A DNA stretch of 64,000 nucleotides from Maritimibacter dapengensis (GCF_019218265.1 NZ_JAHUZE010000003.1:62001-126000), one strand, 5' to 3'. Numbered from the stretch's first letter, positions 8,952 to 17,367 are shown. Made by a program: numbers and translations. Notes: generated by a model not told the origin, from the sequence alone.

Positions 8952-9340
8952 AGCACAGCCTGTGCCGCGATCATGAGAAGCCCGCCGGCAAGGATATAGC
9001 CCGCATCCACCAACGTCGCCCTGCCGCTTTTCTGGCTGAACAGGTCCATCCCCGCGACGAAGAGCGCGACGGTCAGGATCATGGCGACGGCGGTGCCGAT
9101 TGCCCCGGCTGTCTCGGTCATTCCGATCACGACGGCGAGTAGCGCGGTGGCGAGAAGCTGGAACACCATCGCCGCGACGGGAGGGCTGTCGGGCGGTTGG
9201 ATGTTGTGGCTCCCCGCCGACCAGGTCTTGCCGAACATCCGCGGGCTGAACCAGATCATGCCAAGCCCGAAAGCGAGCACGGTGCCAAGCGCCACCGCGC
9301 CCCAGTTCATTGCAGCAAAATCCATGGCGCCCTCCATCAC
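8948..9340 (-). CDS. DUF1761 membrane protein
   Basis: About 130 residues with four hydrophobic segments, opening MMEGAMDFAAMNWGAVALG and containing FGLGMIWFSPRMFGKTW, both typical of DUF1761. Function unknown. The start at 9340 overlaps the stop of the SRPBCC gene by four bases; a second ATG six codons in would also fit the family. It is the third gene of an ArsR-SRPBCC-DUF1761 operon and converges on dctD, overlapping its 3' end by four bases. Confidence 0.85.
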   Translation of the reverse strand: MMEGAMDFAAMNWGAVALGTVLAFGLGMIWFSPRMFGKTWSAGSHNIQPPDSPPVAAMVFQLLATALLAVVIGMTETAGAIGTAVAMILTVALFVAGMDLFSQKSGRATLVDAGYILAGGLLMIAAQAVL

Positions 9341-9759
9341 ACCATCACGCCGTCAAGGGCTTCGAGGATGGCGTTCCAACCGCCTTCGTGGTTGTCGCGC
9401 GACTCTTTATCGGGGAAGCGCACATGGGTCAGGGTCACCCGGGTGCCGCCCTCGACCGGGTCGAAGGTCAGCGTCACGGTACTGTCCTCGACCGAGAACG
9501 GACTTTCCCACGTGAAGACGATCCGCTCATGTGGCTTGATTTCGCGGTATTCACCCGCATGGGGAATTTCGTCGTCTCCCGCTTTCATCACGATCTCGAA
9601 GCGCCCGCCCTCGCGCGCATCCGATGCGGCGTGCGGCACGGTCATGCCCGGTCCGGGTATGATGAAACGGGCCAGCATTTCGGGATCAAGCCATGCGTTG
9701 AACACCCGTTCCTGCGGGGCCTTGATGATGCGGTCTACGGTGAGGCTAAGGTCAGTCAT
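9337..9759 (-). CDS. SRPBCC (AHSA1-type) domain protein
   Basis: 140 residues, one START-like SRPBCC fold. It opens MTDLSLTVDRIIKAPQERVF and carries the usual WLDPEMLARF, RIVFTWES and TRVTLTHV blocks. These proteins bind small hydrophobic ligands; the true role is unknown. Its start overlaps the ArsR stop by eight bases. ArsR-type regulators paired with an AHSA1-like protein are common in bacteria, with the pair self-regulated. Confidence 0.88.
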   Translation of the reverse strand: MTDLSLTVDRIIKAPQERVFNAWLDPEMLARFIIPGPGMTVPHAASDAREGGRFEIVMKAGDDEIPHAGEYREIKPHERIVFTWESPFSVEDSTVTLTFDPVEGGTRVTLTHVRFPDKESRDNHEGGWNAILEALDGVMV

Positions 9760-10099
9760 TGTCAGGGTCGTCCTTTGTCAGAATGTCATCGAGAGCTTCG
9801 AGCCGAAGCTCCCAGATTGAACGCAGCGCCGCGAACCAGGCGTCGATGTGGGACATGGGCCCCATCTCGACCTCGATCATATGTTCGCGCCACTCCGTGC
9901 GGCGTTTCACGAGCCCCGCCTGCTCCAGCACCTTGATGTGCTTGGAGACGGAATTGAGGCTCATATCGAATTGGCTGTGAATATCCGTGACCCGCATGGG
10001 TCCCTGCTGCGCCAGAAGCGTGAGGATCGCTCGGCGGGTCGGGTCACTTGCGGCCTTGAGGATGGCGCTTAGCGAGTCGTCGTCCATTCGTTCAACCAT
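9752..10099 (-). CDS. ArsR-family transcriptional regulator
   Basis: 115 residues with a winged helix-turn-helix: AASDPTRRAILTLLAQQGPM (about 16-35), VTDIHSQFDMSLNSVSKHIK (recognition region) and VLEQAGLVKRR. It lacks the CxC metal site of arsenic sensors and belongs to the group found next to SRPBCC proteins. Two near-palindromic copies of TCAACC-N4-GGGTGA overlap its start and its predicted promoter, which points to autoregulation. If the -10 box at 10105-10110 is right, transcription would start at about the first ATG, and the in-frame ATG at 10087 would be the better start. Confidence 0.9.
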   Translation of the reverse strand: MVERMDDDSLSAILKAASDPTRRAILTLLAQQGPMRVTDIHSQFDMSLNSVSKHIKVLEQAGLVKRRTEWREHMIEVEMGPMSHIDAWFAALRSIWELRLEALDDILTKDDPDND

Positions 10100-10107
10100 A
10101 TGGGTGA
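10092..10107. promoter_or_regulatory. ArsR operator, copy 1
   Basis: TCAACC-ATAT-GGGTGA, a 16-base palindrome with one mismatched pair, covering the ArsR start codon. The same word recurs at 10130-10145, centred 38 bases away. Confidence 0.5.
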
Positions 10108-10133
10108 ATAACCTTCTGCAACCTGTCAGTCAA
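10105..10133 (-). promoter_or_regulatory. Candidate sigma-70 promoter of the ArsR operon
   Basis: On the minus strand TTGACT (10133-10128) is followed after 17 bases by TATTCA (10110-10105). Both boxes are embedded in the two operator copies, as expected for a self-repressed promoter. Confidence 0.5.
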
Positions 10134-10145
10134 CCTTTTGGGTGA
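10130..10145. promoter_or_regulatory. ArsR operator, copy 2
   Basis: TCAACC-TTTT-GGGTGA, the second copy of the near-palindrome at 10092. It covers part of the predicted -35 box of the ArsR promoter. Confidence 0.5.
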
Positions 10146-10279
10146 ATTATACGCCAGCGAGGCAGTGAGTCGATATGTGCGACTTTCCGCACAGAAAGGC
10201 GCTAACAAAGTGCGAACTTTCACACAGGCAATGTGAGTGCGGTCGGACCGCGCCGCCGAGGCGCACCTTAACAAACTGA

Positions 10280-10285
10280 TATAAT
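10280..10285 (+). promoter_or_regulatory. dctP: Candidate -10 box for dctPQM
   Basis: A perfect TATAAT lies 113 bases before the dctP start. No good -35 box stands 16-18 bases upstream, as expected for an activator-dependent promoter. I found no GG-N10-GC type sigma-54 element between 10100 and 10398. Confidence 0.35.
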
Positions 10286-10398
10286 TGCCATTTTACGAGC
10301 CATGCCCCGACGTCAATTCTGTCCTTGCCGCAATGCATGGCTCTCAGCCAGATAACCGCGGACCCCGTTTCGGGGCCGGAATACATGGAGGAGATAGC

Positions 10399-11409
10399 AT
10401 GAAATTCCTTACGACTGCCGTTACCGCAGCCACTCTCACCGCCGGCACTTTCGCCGGCACCGCCGCAATCGCGGCCTGTGACGACGGCGAAATGGTCATC
10501 AAGTTCAGCCACGTGACCAACACCGACAAGCACCCCAAGGGCATCGCCGCAAACCTGCTCATGGAGCGGGTGAACGAAGAGATGAACGGCACGGCGTGCA
10601 TGGAAGTCTACCCGAACTCGACGCTCTATAACGACGACCAGGTGCTCGAAGCCATGCTTCAGGGCGATGTTCAGCTTGCCGCCCCGTCGCTGTCGAAGTT
10701 CGAGACCTTCACCAAGGTTTACCGCATCTTCGACCTGCCCTTCATGTTCAAGAACATGGACGCGGTGGAAGCGTTCCAGAAATCGGAAACCGGCGAAGAG
10801 ATGAAAGACGCGATGCAGCGTCGCGGCCTTCAGGGTCTCGCGTTCTGGCACAACGGTCTGAAGCAGTTCTCGGCCAACAAGCCGCTCGAAATGCCGGGCG
10901 ACGCCGCTGGCCTCAAGTTCCGCGTGCAGCCCTCCGACGTGCTCGTCGCGCAGATGGAAGCTCTCGAAGCTTCGCCGCAGCCGATGGCCTTCTCGGAAGT
11001 CTACGGCGCGCTTCAGACCGGCGTTGTCGACGGTCAGGAAAACACCTGGTCCAACATCTATGGCCAGAAGTTCTTCGAGGTGCAGGACGGCATCACCGAG
11101 ACCAACCACGGCCTGCTCGACTACATGGTCGTGGCCTCGGTCGACTGGCTCGACAGCCTTGACGAAGGTGTGCGGGACCAGTTCATGACGATCCTCGACG
11201 AGGTGACCGAAGAGCGCAACGCCGCAATCGCCGAAGTCGACGCCGAGAACCGTCAGGCCGTGCTCGACGCAGGCGGCACGATCCGTGAGCTGACGCCGGA
11301 GCAGCGTCAGGCGTGGGTCGACGCGATGAAGCCGGTGTGGGAGCAGTTCGAAGGCGACGTTGGCGCCGAGAACATCGCCGCCGCGCAGGAAATCAACGCG
11401 GGCATGTAA
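10399..11409 (+). CDS. dctP: TRAP transporter periplasmic binding protein DctP
   Basis: 336 residues with a signal peptide (about 1-27, cleavage after TAAIA), then the DctP fold. The block KFRVQPSDVLVAQMEALEAS carries the arginine that in DctP proteins salt-bridges the substrate carboxylate, and VDGQENTWSNIY is the other family block. It captures C4-dicarboxylates in the periplasm for DctQM. The ATG at 10399 follows GGAGGAGAT; the open frame that begins upstream at 10285 lacks a ribosome site and would bury the signal peptide. First gene of dctPQM, downstream of dctBD. Confidence 0.95.
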   Translation: MKFLTTAVTAATLTAGTFAGTAAIAACDDGEMVIKFSHVTNTDKHPKGIAANLLMERVNEEMNGTACMEVYPNSTLYNDDQVLEAMLQGDVQLAAPSLSKFETFTKVYRIFDLPFMFKNMDAVEAFQKSETGEEMKDAMQRRGLQGLAFWHNGLKQFSANKPLEMPGDAAGLKFRVQPSDVLVAQMEALEASPQPMAFSEVYGALQTGVVDGQENTWSNIYGQKFFEVQDGITETNHGLLDYMVVASVDWLDSLDEGVRDQFMTILDEVTEERNAAIAEVDAENRQAVLDAGGTIRELTPEQRQAWVDAMKPVWEQFEGDVGAENIAAAQEINAGM

Positions 11410-11490
11410 GCCACTTTGGGCGACCGGGCGGCGCGGGAAGGTCTCGCGCCGCCCTCACTTGCCATTCGGGACGGGCAATCGGGGGACAGC

Positions 11491-12141
11491 ATGAGCGGAC
11501 CAATCCACCGCCGCGGGTTCGAGGAAACGGCGATCGCCGTGATCCTTGGCTTGATGACCGCAGTCACGTTCATCAACGTGGTCCTGCGTTACGGTTTCAA
11601 TGAATCTCTGATCTGGGGGCTGGAAGTCACCCTGATCCTCTTTGCCTGGCTGGTCATCTTCGGGATCAGCTATGGCGTGCGCGTGACCATGCATCTGGGC
11701 GTGGATGCGATCACCGGGATGCTTTCCACACGCCCAAGACGGATGCTCGCCATTTTCTCGGCCGTGATCTGCCTCGCCTATGCATTTCTTCTGATGAAGG
11801 GCGCGTGGGATTACTGGGCGCCCTATGCCGGGCTTTACCAGACCGAAGGCCGCTGGTTCCCGCTGGGCTTCGATGAAAACACCCGCGACCGGGCGTTCTA
11901 CATGACCGACCAGGTGCCGATGCCCGGGTTCCTCAAGTTCCTCGAGGACTGGATCAACTTCGGCGAGGAATACGACAAGCTGCCGCGCGTCATTCCCTAC
12001 ATCATCCTGCCCATCGGAGTGGCGCTTTTTCTGTTCCGTATCATTCAGGCGACGATCCGCATCCTTCGGGGCGACGCCGATAGCCTCATCGTTTCCCACG
12101 AGATGGAAGACGATGTCGACGCCGCTCGCGTGGAGGACTGA
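11491..12141 (+). CDS. dctQ: TRAP transporter small membrane subunit DctQ
   Basis: 216 residues with four membrane helices (about 12-32, 44-64, 84-104 and 170-190) and the family blocks NVVLRYGFNESLIWGLE and ISYGVRVTMHLGVD. A loop of about 60 residues between helices 3 and 4 (residues about 108-168) is longer than in compact DctQ proteins. The start at 11491 follows GGGGGACAGC. The dctM gene begins three bases after its stop. Confidence 0.93.
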   Translation: MSGPIHRRGFEETAIAVILGLMTAVTFINVVLRYGFNESLIWGLEVTLILFAWLVIFGISYGVRVTMHLGVDAITGMLSTRPRRMLAIFSAVICLAYAFLLMKGAWDYWAPYAGLYQTEGRWFPLGFDENTRDRAFYMTDQVPMPGFLKFLEDWINFGEEYDKLPRVIPYIILPIGVALFLFRIIQATIRILRGDADSLIVSHEMEDDVDAARVED

Positions 12142-12144
12142 TCC

Positions 12145-13542
12145 ATGGAAGTCGCTCTTCTTTTCGTGGCCATCATTGGCCTGCTTCTCGTTGGCGTGCC
12201 GATCGCCATCGCACTCGGCTTCTCGTCGATCATGTTCCTCCTGGTGTTCTCGGACACCTCGCTCGCATCCATCGCGCAGAGCTTCTATCAGGCGATGGCG
12301 GGCCACTACACGCTGCTCGCGATCCCGTTCTTCATCCTCGCCTCATCCTTCATGTCGACCGGCGGCGTGGCCCAGCGGATCATCCGCTTTGCCATCGCGG
12401 TCGTCGGGCACATGCGCGGCGGGCTGGCGATTGCGGGCGTCTTCGCCTGTATGCTCTTCGCGGCGCTTTCCGGTTCATCCCCGGCCACGGTGGTCGCCAT
12501 CGGCTCCATCGTCATCGCGGCTATGCGGCAGGTCGGCTACACCAAGGACTTCGCCGCAGGCGTCATCGCCAACGCAGGTACGCTGGGCATCCTGATCCCG
12601 CCGTCCATCGTGATGGTCGTCTACGCCTCCTCGGTCGAGGTTTCGGTGGGCCGCATGTTCCTCGCAGGTGTGATCCCCGGCATCCTCGCCGGTCTGCTTC
12701 TGATGGCCGCGATCTATGTCATCGCCCGTATCCGCAACATGCCGAAAGGCGAATGGGCGGGCTGGGGCGAGATCTTCGCCTCGTTCAGAGACGCGATCTG
12801 GGGCCTGATGCTCATCGTCATCATCATGGTCGGCATCTATGGCATCCCCGGCGTCACGGGGGCGATCTTCACCCCGACCGAAGCCGCCGCCGTTGCGTCG
12901 ATCTATGCCTTCATCGTGGCGACCTTCGTCTACCGCGACATGGGACCGCTGGCCGAGAAGAACAACGACGGCCAGAAGAAGTCGCTCCTGTCCAAGCCGC
13001 AGGCCATCGTCACCGCGCTCTGGCACCGCGACACGCGCGACACGCTCTTCGATGCGGGCAAGCTGACCATCACGCTGATGTTCATCATCGCCAACGCGCT
13101 GATCCTGAAGCACGTGCTGACCGATGAACAGATCCCGCAGCAGATCGCGAATGCGATGCTGTCGGCGGGTTTCGGCAAGATCATGTTCCTCATCATGGTG
13201 AACGTGATCCTGCTCATCGGCGGTCAATTCATGGAACCCTCGGGCCTCATCGTGATCGTCGCCCCGCTGGTGTTCCCCATCGCCATCGAGCTTGGTGTGG
13301 ACCCGATTCACCTCGGGATCATCATGGTGGTGAACATGGAGATCGGGATGATAACGCCACCGGTTGGTCTCAACCTTTTCGTGACCTCGGGCGTGGCCGG
13401 GATGCCGATGATGAAAGTGGTGCGTGCCGCACTCCCCTTCCTCGCCATCCTCTTCGTCTTCCTGATCCTCGTCACCTACGTGCCATGGATTTCGACGTGG
13501 TTGCCGACGAGCCTGATGGGGCCAGAGCTCATAACGAATTAG
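12145..13542 (+). CDS. dctM: TRAP transporter large membrane subunit DctM
   Basis: 465 residues, about 12 membrane helices. Family signatures include the GSSPATVVAIGSI block, GTLGILIPPSIVMVVYASS and NMEIGMITPPVGLNLFVTSG, which form the transport core, an ion-coupled (sodium) symporter of the DctM/IT superfamily. An extra hydrophilic stretch at about 270-300 (DMGPLAEKNNDGQKK) is seen in some dicarboxylate DctM proteins. Last gene of the operon, followed directly by a strong terminator. Confidence 0.95.
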   Translation: MEVALLFVAIIGLLLVGVPIAIALGFSSIMFLLVFSDTSLASIAQSFYQAMAGHYTLLAIPFFILASSFMSTGGVAQRIIRFAIAVVGHMRGGLAIAGVFACMLFAALSGSSPATVVAIGSIVIAAMRQVGYTKDFAAGVIANAGTLGILIPPSIVMVVYASSVEVSVGRMFLAGVIPGILAGLLLMAAIYVIARIRNMPKGEWAGWGEIFASFRDAIWGLMLIVIIMVGIYGIPGVTGAIFTPTEAAAVASIYAFIVATFVYRDMGPLAEKNNDGQKKSLLSKPQAIVTALWHRDTRDTLFDAGKLTITLMFIIANALILKHVLTDEQIPQQIANAMLSAGFGKIMFLIMVNVILLIGGQFMEPSGLIVIVAPLVFPIAIELGVDPIHLGIIMVVNMEIGMITPPVGLNLFVTSGVAGMPMMKVVRAALPFLAILFVFLILVTYVPWISTWLPTSLMGPELITN

Positions 13543-13547
13543 ACGCG

Positions 13548-13574
13548 AAGGGCCGGGATCATCTCCCGGCCCTT
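13548..13574. terminator. Bidirectional intrinsic terminator after dctM
   Basis: An 11-base-pair stem (AAGGGCCGGGA / TCCCGGCCCTT) with a five-base loop, followed by T-rich sequence on the plus strand and A-rich sequence before it. It sits between convergent dctM and the ArsR-ArsC gene and can serve both. Confidence 0.85.
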
Positions 13575-13607
13575 TCATTTTCCGAGCGCGGTTTCGGGCC
13601 CACCCCC

Positions 13608-14444
13608 TTAGGCCCGCGCCAGCTCCTGCGCCAAGTCGTCCACAGCGCGTTGAAGCGACATTCGGTCGAGGCTGTCGAAAGGCAGGTTCACGAAGGCCGA
13701 GATCCGGTTGCGCAGGATTCCGTAGGCCTGCTGGAACGCGAGGCTTTTTTCCGCGTCGCTCCCCGTCGCTTTCACCGGGTCGTCCTGACCCCAATGCGCC
13801 GAGACCGGTTGCCCATCCCACGGCGGGCATTCCTCGTTGGCGGCCTGGTTGCAGACGGTGAACACGAAATCCAGATTTGGCACGTCGTCCCCCTGAAACT
13901 CCGAAACATGTTTCGAGCGCAGGACAGATACGTCGTGACCTTTGGATTTCAGAACCTCGACCGCGAACGGATTGAGGTCCGATTGCGGGCGCGTTCCCGC
14001 GGAATAGGCGCGGAACTTGTCACCTCCGAGGTCGCGCAGGATGCATTCGGCAAAGATCGAACGGGCGGAATTGCCCGAACAGATGAAGAGCACGTCATAG
14101 GTCTTGGACATAGGTTTCGGTCCTGTCGTGAGAGGGGTTGAGACGGGGGAACAAAGGTCGGCACGGCCACGGCAGCAATCGTTCAACAAATAGTCGAACG
14201 TCCCCTGCACCGCTTCCATGACGATCCTGTAACGGAGCGACGTGCCGACCCGTTCCTGCTCCACCAGCCCGGCCCTGACCAGCGCGCCCAAATAGGCCGA
14301 AAGGGTCGAGGGTTTTAGATCCAGTGCAGTGCCGATCTCTCCCGCCGGGACGGGGTCGGGGTAGCGCCGCATCAGCAGGCGAAAGATGGCCAGCCTGTTG
14401 GGATGGCCAAGGGTCGTGAGTCGGGTAACGATATCTATTTCCAT
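13608..14444 (-). CDS. ArsR regulator fused to arsenate reductase ArsC
   Basis: 278 residues in two parts. Residues 1-100 are an ArsR winged helix (GHPNRLAIFRLLMRRY, LKPSTLSAYLGALVRAGLVE); a Cys-Cys pair at LLNDCCRG may bind metalloid. Residues 112-278 are a low-molecular-weight phosphatase-type arsenate reductase with the catalytic loop LFICSGNSARS and the later FVFTVCNQAANEECP cysteines. The protein should both sense arsenic and reduce arsenate to arsenite. No arsenite pump (ArsB/Acr3) is nearby. An inverted repeat lies directly upstream of the start. Confidence 0.9.
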   Translation of the reverse strand: MEIDIVTRLTTLGHPNRLAIFRLLMRRYPDPVPAGEIGTALDLKPSTLSAYLGALVRAGLVEQERVGTSLRYRIVMEAVQGTFDYLLNDCCRGRADLCSPVSTPLTTGPKPMSKTYDVLFICSGNSARSIFAECILRDLGGDKFRAYSAGTRPQSDLNPFAVEVLKSKGHDVSVLRSKHVSEFQGDDVPNLDFVFTVCNQAANEECPPWDGQPVSAHWGQDDPVKATGSDAEKSLAFQQAYGILRNRISAFVNLPFDSLDRMSLQRAVDDLAQELARA

Positions 14445-14464
14445 ATTTCGTGAATATACGAAAT
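14445..14464. promoter_or_regulatory. Inverted repeat at the ArsR-ArsC start, candidate operator
   Basis: ATTTCGT-GAATAT-ACGAAAT: perfect 7-base arms around six bases, beginning one base upstream of the start codon. This is the position expected for ArsR autorepression. Confidence 0.55.
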
Positions 14465-14479
14465 AAGTGACGAGTCAAA

Positions 14480-14515
14480 AGAAAACGCCCGACCTGCGAG
14501 AGTCAGACGTTTTCT
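14480..14515 (-). terminator. Likely terminator of the ABC importer operon
   Basis: Read on the minus strand, AGAAAACG and CGTTTTCT form an 8-base-pair stem, with a smaller GAC/GTC stem inside the loop, followed by TTTTG. It lies 17 bases after the permease stop. Confidence 0.5.
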
Positions 14516-14531
14516 GGACTGGTTTTGACGG

Positions 14532-15350
14532 TCAACCCGGTTGGCGATCCGCCCATCCCGCGAAAATTTTCTCCAGCGCGACCACGACGTAGTAAAGAAC
14601 GATCCCGAGGATCGCGAGCGCGATGAGCACGGCGAACATCAGAGGGTAGTCCGAATTCGTCTTACCGCTGTCGAACAGAGCACCCAGCCCGCGCCCATGG
14701 GGCGAGACGATCTCCATCAGGTTGGTGCCGATGAAGGCGAGCGTCACGGCCACCTTCAGTGCGCCAAAGAATTCCGGCAGCGTCTTGGGCAGTGCGATCT
14801 TCCAGAAGATCGTGCCTTGGCTCGCGCCGAGCGCGCGCAGGATGTCGCGATATTCCGGCTCCAACGTCGACAGGCCGATGCTGACCGACACGGCAATGGG
14901 GAAGAATGAGATCATGAAGGCGATCAGGATGGTGTTGAAGTCATGCGCACCAACGAACAGCAGCGCGACGATGGGCACCACGGTGGCCTTGGGGATCGCG
15001 TTGAAGCCGACGAGCAGCGGGTAGAGCGCGTCGCGCATGAGACGCGAGAAACCCATGATCATGCCAAGGAACAATCCGACGATCACCGCGAGCACCAGTC
15101 CGACCACCGTGCGCCACAGCGTCTGCCAGCCATATTTGACGAACAGACCCCAATATTCGGCATAAGCCGCCGGAAGGTCCGAGGGCGAGGCCATGACATA
15201 GTCGGGCCAGTTGTTCACCCAGACGAGGAACTCCCAAAGCGCCACGAAGACGATCATCGCGATGATCGGGGCGAGGAATGCGCGGGAGGTCAGGAATTTG
15301 GCGACGGAGCCGCCCGTGGAGCGGGTCTTCATGTCGGGAACATAGGCCAT
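14532..15350 (-). CDS. ABC transporter permease (SsuC/TauC-like)
   Basis: 272 residues with about six membrane helices and the cytoplasmic ABC contact loop, ILRALGASQGTIFWKIALP (about 173-191). It belongs to the nitrate/sulfonate/pyrimidine-precursor permease family. Third gene of the binding protein-ATPase-permease operon and 10 bases after the ATPase. The substrate cannot be read from the sequence. Confidence 0.9.
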   Translation of the reverse strand: MAYVPDMKTRSTGGSVAKFLTSRAFLAPIIAMIVFVALWEFLVWVNNWPDYVMASPSDLPAAYAEYWGLFVKYGWQTLWRTVVGLVLAVIVGLFLGMIMGFSRLMRDALYPLLVGFNAIPKATVVPIVALLFVGAHDFNTILIAFMISFFPIAVSVSIGLSTLEPEYRDILRALGASQGTIFWKIALPKTLPEFFGALKVAVTLAFIGTNLMEIVSPHGRGLGALFDSGKTNSDYPLMFAVLIALAILGIVLYYVVVALEKIFAGWADRQPG

Positions 15351-15360
15351 CAGTCTCTCC

Positions 15361-16146
15361 TCAAGCCGCGGCGCGGCCCTGGGCCACTTCGATCTGGTGA
15401 CGCAGGATGTTCAGCATCTCGGCGGCTTCGGGTGTGTAGAGATGGTCGAGGTCGCGCGGGCCGATGTTCGGCACGTCGAGCACGTATTGGGTGCGGGCGG
15501 GTCGCTGCGACAGCACCACCACCTGATCGGCGAGGAAGATCGACTCGCGCAGGTCGTGGGTGATGAGGACGCCGGTGAACGGCTCTTCGTCCTTCACCTT
15601 GTGCATGGTTTGCCAAAGGTCTTCACGCGTGAAGGCGTCGAGCGCCCCGAACGGCTCGTCAAGAATGAGGATGTCGGGTTTGTGGACGATGGCGCGGCAC
15701 AATGAGGCGCGCTGGCGCATGCCGCCGGACAGCTCCGAAGGCCGCTTGTCTCCGAACCCCTCCAACCCGACGAGCTCGAGAAGGTAATTGGCACGGTCCT
15801 TCTGTTCGGATTTCGACATTTTGGTCGAAACAATCTCGAGCGGGAGCATGACGTTTTCGATGATGGTGCGCCATTCCAGCATGACGGGGTTTTGGAATGC
15901 CATGCCGACCGTCGAACGTGGACCGGTGACCTTTTCGCCGTGGACCATCACCATCCCCTGATCCGGTTTCATCAGCCCGGCCACGAGTTTTGTCAGGGTG
16001 GACTTGCCGCATCCCGACGGGCCGACGACGGCGACGAAACCGCCCTCTTCCACGGTCACGTCCAGACCGTCGAGCACCGGGAGCGGGCCTGATGGTGTCT
16101 TGTAGGCGTGGCGCACGCCCTCGATCTTGATCATTGGAAAGGTCAT
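15361..16146 (-). CDS. ABC transporter ATP-binding protein (SsuB/TauB-like)
   Basis: 261 residues with a complete nucleotide-binding domain: Walker A GPSGCGKST (about 42-50), signature LSGGMRQRASLCRAI, Walker B LILDEPFGALD and switch His in ITHDLRES. It powers the adjacent permease. A strong hairpin lies in the gap to the upstream binding-protein gene. Confidence 0.92.
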   Translation of the reverse strand: MTFPMIKIEGVRHAYKTPSGPLPVLDGLDVTVEEGGFVAVVGPSGCGKSTLTKLVAGLMKPDQGMVMVHGEKVTGPRSTVGMAFQNPVMLEWRTIIENVMLPLEIVSTKMSKSEQKDRANYLLELVGLEGFGDKRPSELSGGMRQRASLCRAIVHKPDILILDEPFGALDAFTREDLWQTMHKVKDEEPFTGVLITHDLRESIFLADQVVVLSQRPARTQYVLDVPNIGPRDLDHLYTPEAAEMLNILRHQIEVAQGRAAA

Positions 16147-16173
16147 CGGTCCGCCCCTGCCCCGGATAGAGAC

Positions 16174-16198
16174 CGGGCGCGGGATGACCCCGCGCCCG
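16174..16198. other. Intercistronic GC-rich hairpin
   Basis: CGGGCGCGGG and CCCGCGCCCG pair across a short loop between the binding-protein gene and the ATPase gene. In the direction of the operon (minus) no T-run follows, so it more likely protects or differentially expresses the binding-protein message. On the plus strand TTTTTT follows, so it could stop antisense transcription. Confidence 0.6.
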
Positions 16199-16207
16199 AT
16201 TTTTTGA

Positions 16208-17212
16208 TTATTTCAGCGCGAAGCCTGCTTCGGGCAGGTAGTCTTCGGTGAAGTAGAGCGATGCGTCAGGTTCGCCCTCGAACTCGTAAGTCAACTTGAT
16301 CTGCTCGATCGCGCTGGCGAACTGTTCCTCGTCGATCACGCCGAAGCCATTGGCCATGACCGCGTCGGTCATCACGTTGGCGTCGATGGCGAGTTGGAGG
16401 CGGCGCTGTTCCAGCTCGGCATCGGCCGCAGGATTGCGCTCGATCAGGCTGGCGATGGCAGACTCGGGGTCCGCGATGGCGTCTTTCCAGCCCATGGCGA
16501 CGGCCTCGAGGAAACCTTCGATCACGTCCGGGTTCTCGGCGGCGTAATCGGTGTTCACGATGATCGCGTTGCCGTAGAGGTCCACGCCGTAGTCCGACAT
16601 CAACAGGGTCACGAGGTCGTCTTCGGGCACGCCAAGGCGGGCGGCGTTGAGGAACGAGGTGAAGGAAAAGCCAGTGATCGCGTCGACCGCGCCATCCGCC
16701 AGCATCGGCTCACGGGTCGGGAAGCCTACCGGCTCGACGGTGATGGCCTCCATGTCGAGGTCGTTCTCGGCCGCGAAGATCGGGAATTGCGCCCAGGCAC
16801 CATCGGGCGGCGGTGCGCCGAGGATCTTGCCCTCGAGGCTCTTCGGTCCTTCGATCCCCTGCGAAGCGCGGCCAATCACGGCAAACGGCGGCTTGTCGTA
16901 GATCATCATCACGCCAGTCACCGGCGCGCCGGGGTTCTGGTCGAGGAACTTGATGACCGAGTTGATGTCGGCAAAACCGACGGGAAAAGCGCCGGTCGCG
17001 ATTTTCGGAATCGCGTCGAGCGACCCGGACCCGGCGGAGATTTCGACGGAAAGCTCTTTCTCGGCGAAGTAGCCCTTGTCGATCGCGACGAAATACGGGG
17101 CCGCCGGGCCTTCGAATTTCCAGTCGAGCGCGAAAGGCACTTCGGTCTGTGCCAAGGCGGCGGTGCTGAAGAGCGAAGCGGCGGCAGCCGTCAGAATGGT
17201 GCGTTGAAACAC
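16208..17212 (-). CDS. ABC transporter substrate-binding protein (NMT1/THI5-like)
   Basis: 334 residues with a signal peptide (about 1-21, ending AALAQ), then a SsuA/THI5-like fold (LDWKFEGPAAPYFVAIDKGY). Such proteins bind sulfonates, HMP-type thiamine precursors, riboflavin or other small molecules; which one is not visible here. The start codon is GTG, eight bases after AGGGAG. It heads a three-gene importer operon in the same direction as the nitrate operon, 155 bp after nasA, and could be part of it or independent. Confidence 0.9.
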   Translation of the reverse strand: MFQRTILTAAAASLFSTAALAQTEVPFALDWKFEGPAAPYFVAIDKGYFAEKELSVEISAGSGSLDAIPKIATGAFPVGFADINSVIKFLDQNPGAPVTGVMMIYDKPPFAVIGRASQGIEGPKSLEGKILGAPPPDGAWAQFPIFAAENDLDMEAITVEPVGFPTREPMLADGAVDAITGFSFTSFLNAARLGVPEDDLVTLLMSDYGVDLYGNAIIVNTDYAAENPDVIEGFLEAVAMGWKDAIADPESAIASLIERNPAADAELEQRRLQLAIDANVMTDAVMANGFGVIDEEQFASAIEQIKLTYEFEGEPDASLYFTEDYLPEAGFALK

Positions 17213-17367
17213 TTAAGGGTCTCCCTCATTGAATTAGACAGGCAAGATTTCGTCTGTCGCCCAGACGACGTCCAGTTCTGGGCACATAGAATCAAACAAC
17301 TGGTAAACCTGGTTAAGTATTGTGCAGATCGCGCCAATGCTTGCCAGTTTTTTGCGCACGGATCGCG

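Noticed and set aside
10100-10398. Sigma-54 promoter for dctPQM
   Set aside because: I looked for a GG-N10-GC type element and found none; a TATAAT was seen instead.
12475-13830. Long minus-strand open frame opposite dctM (451 codons)
   Set aside because: His/Asp/Arg-rich composition typical of an antisense shadow of a high-GC membrane protein gene; no family motifs and it crosses the terminator.
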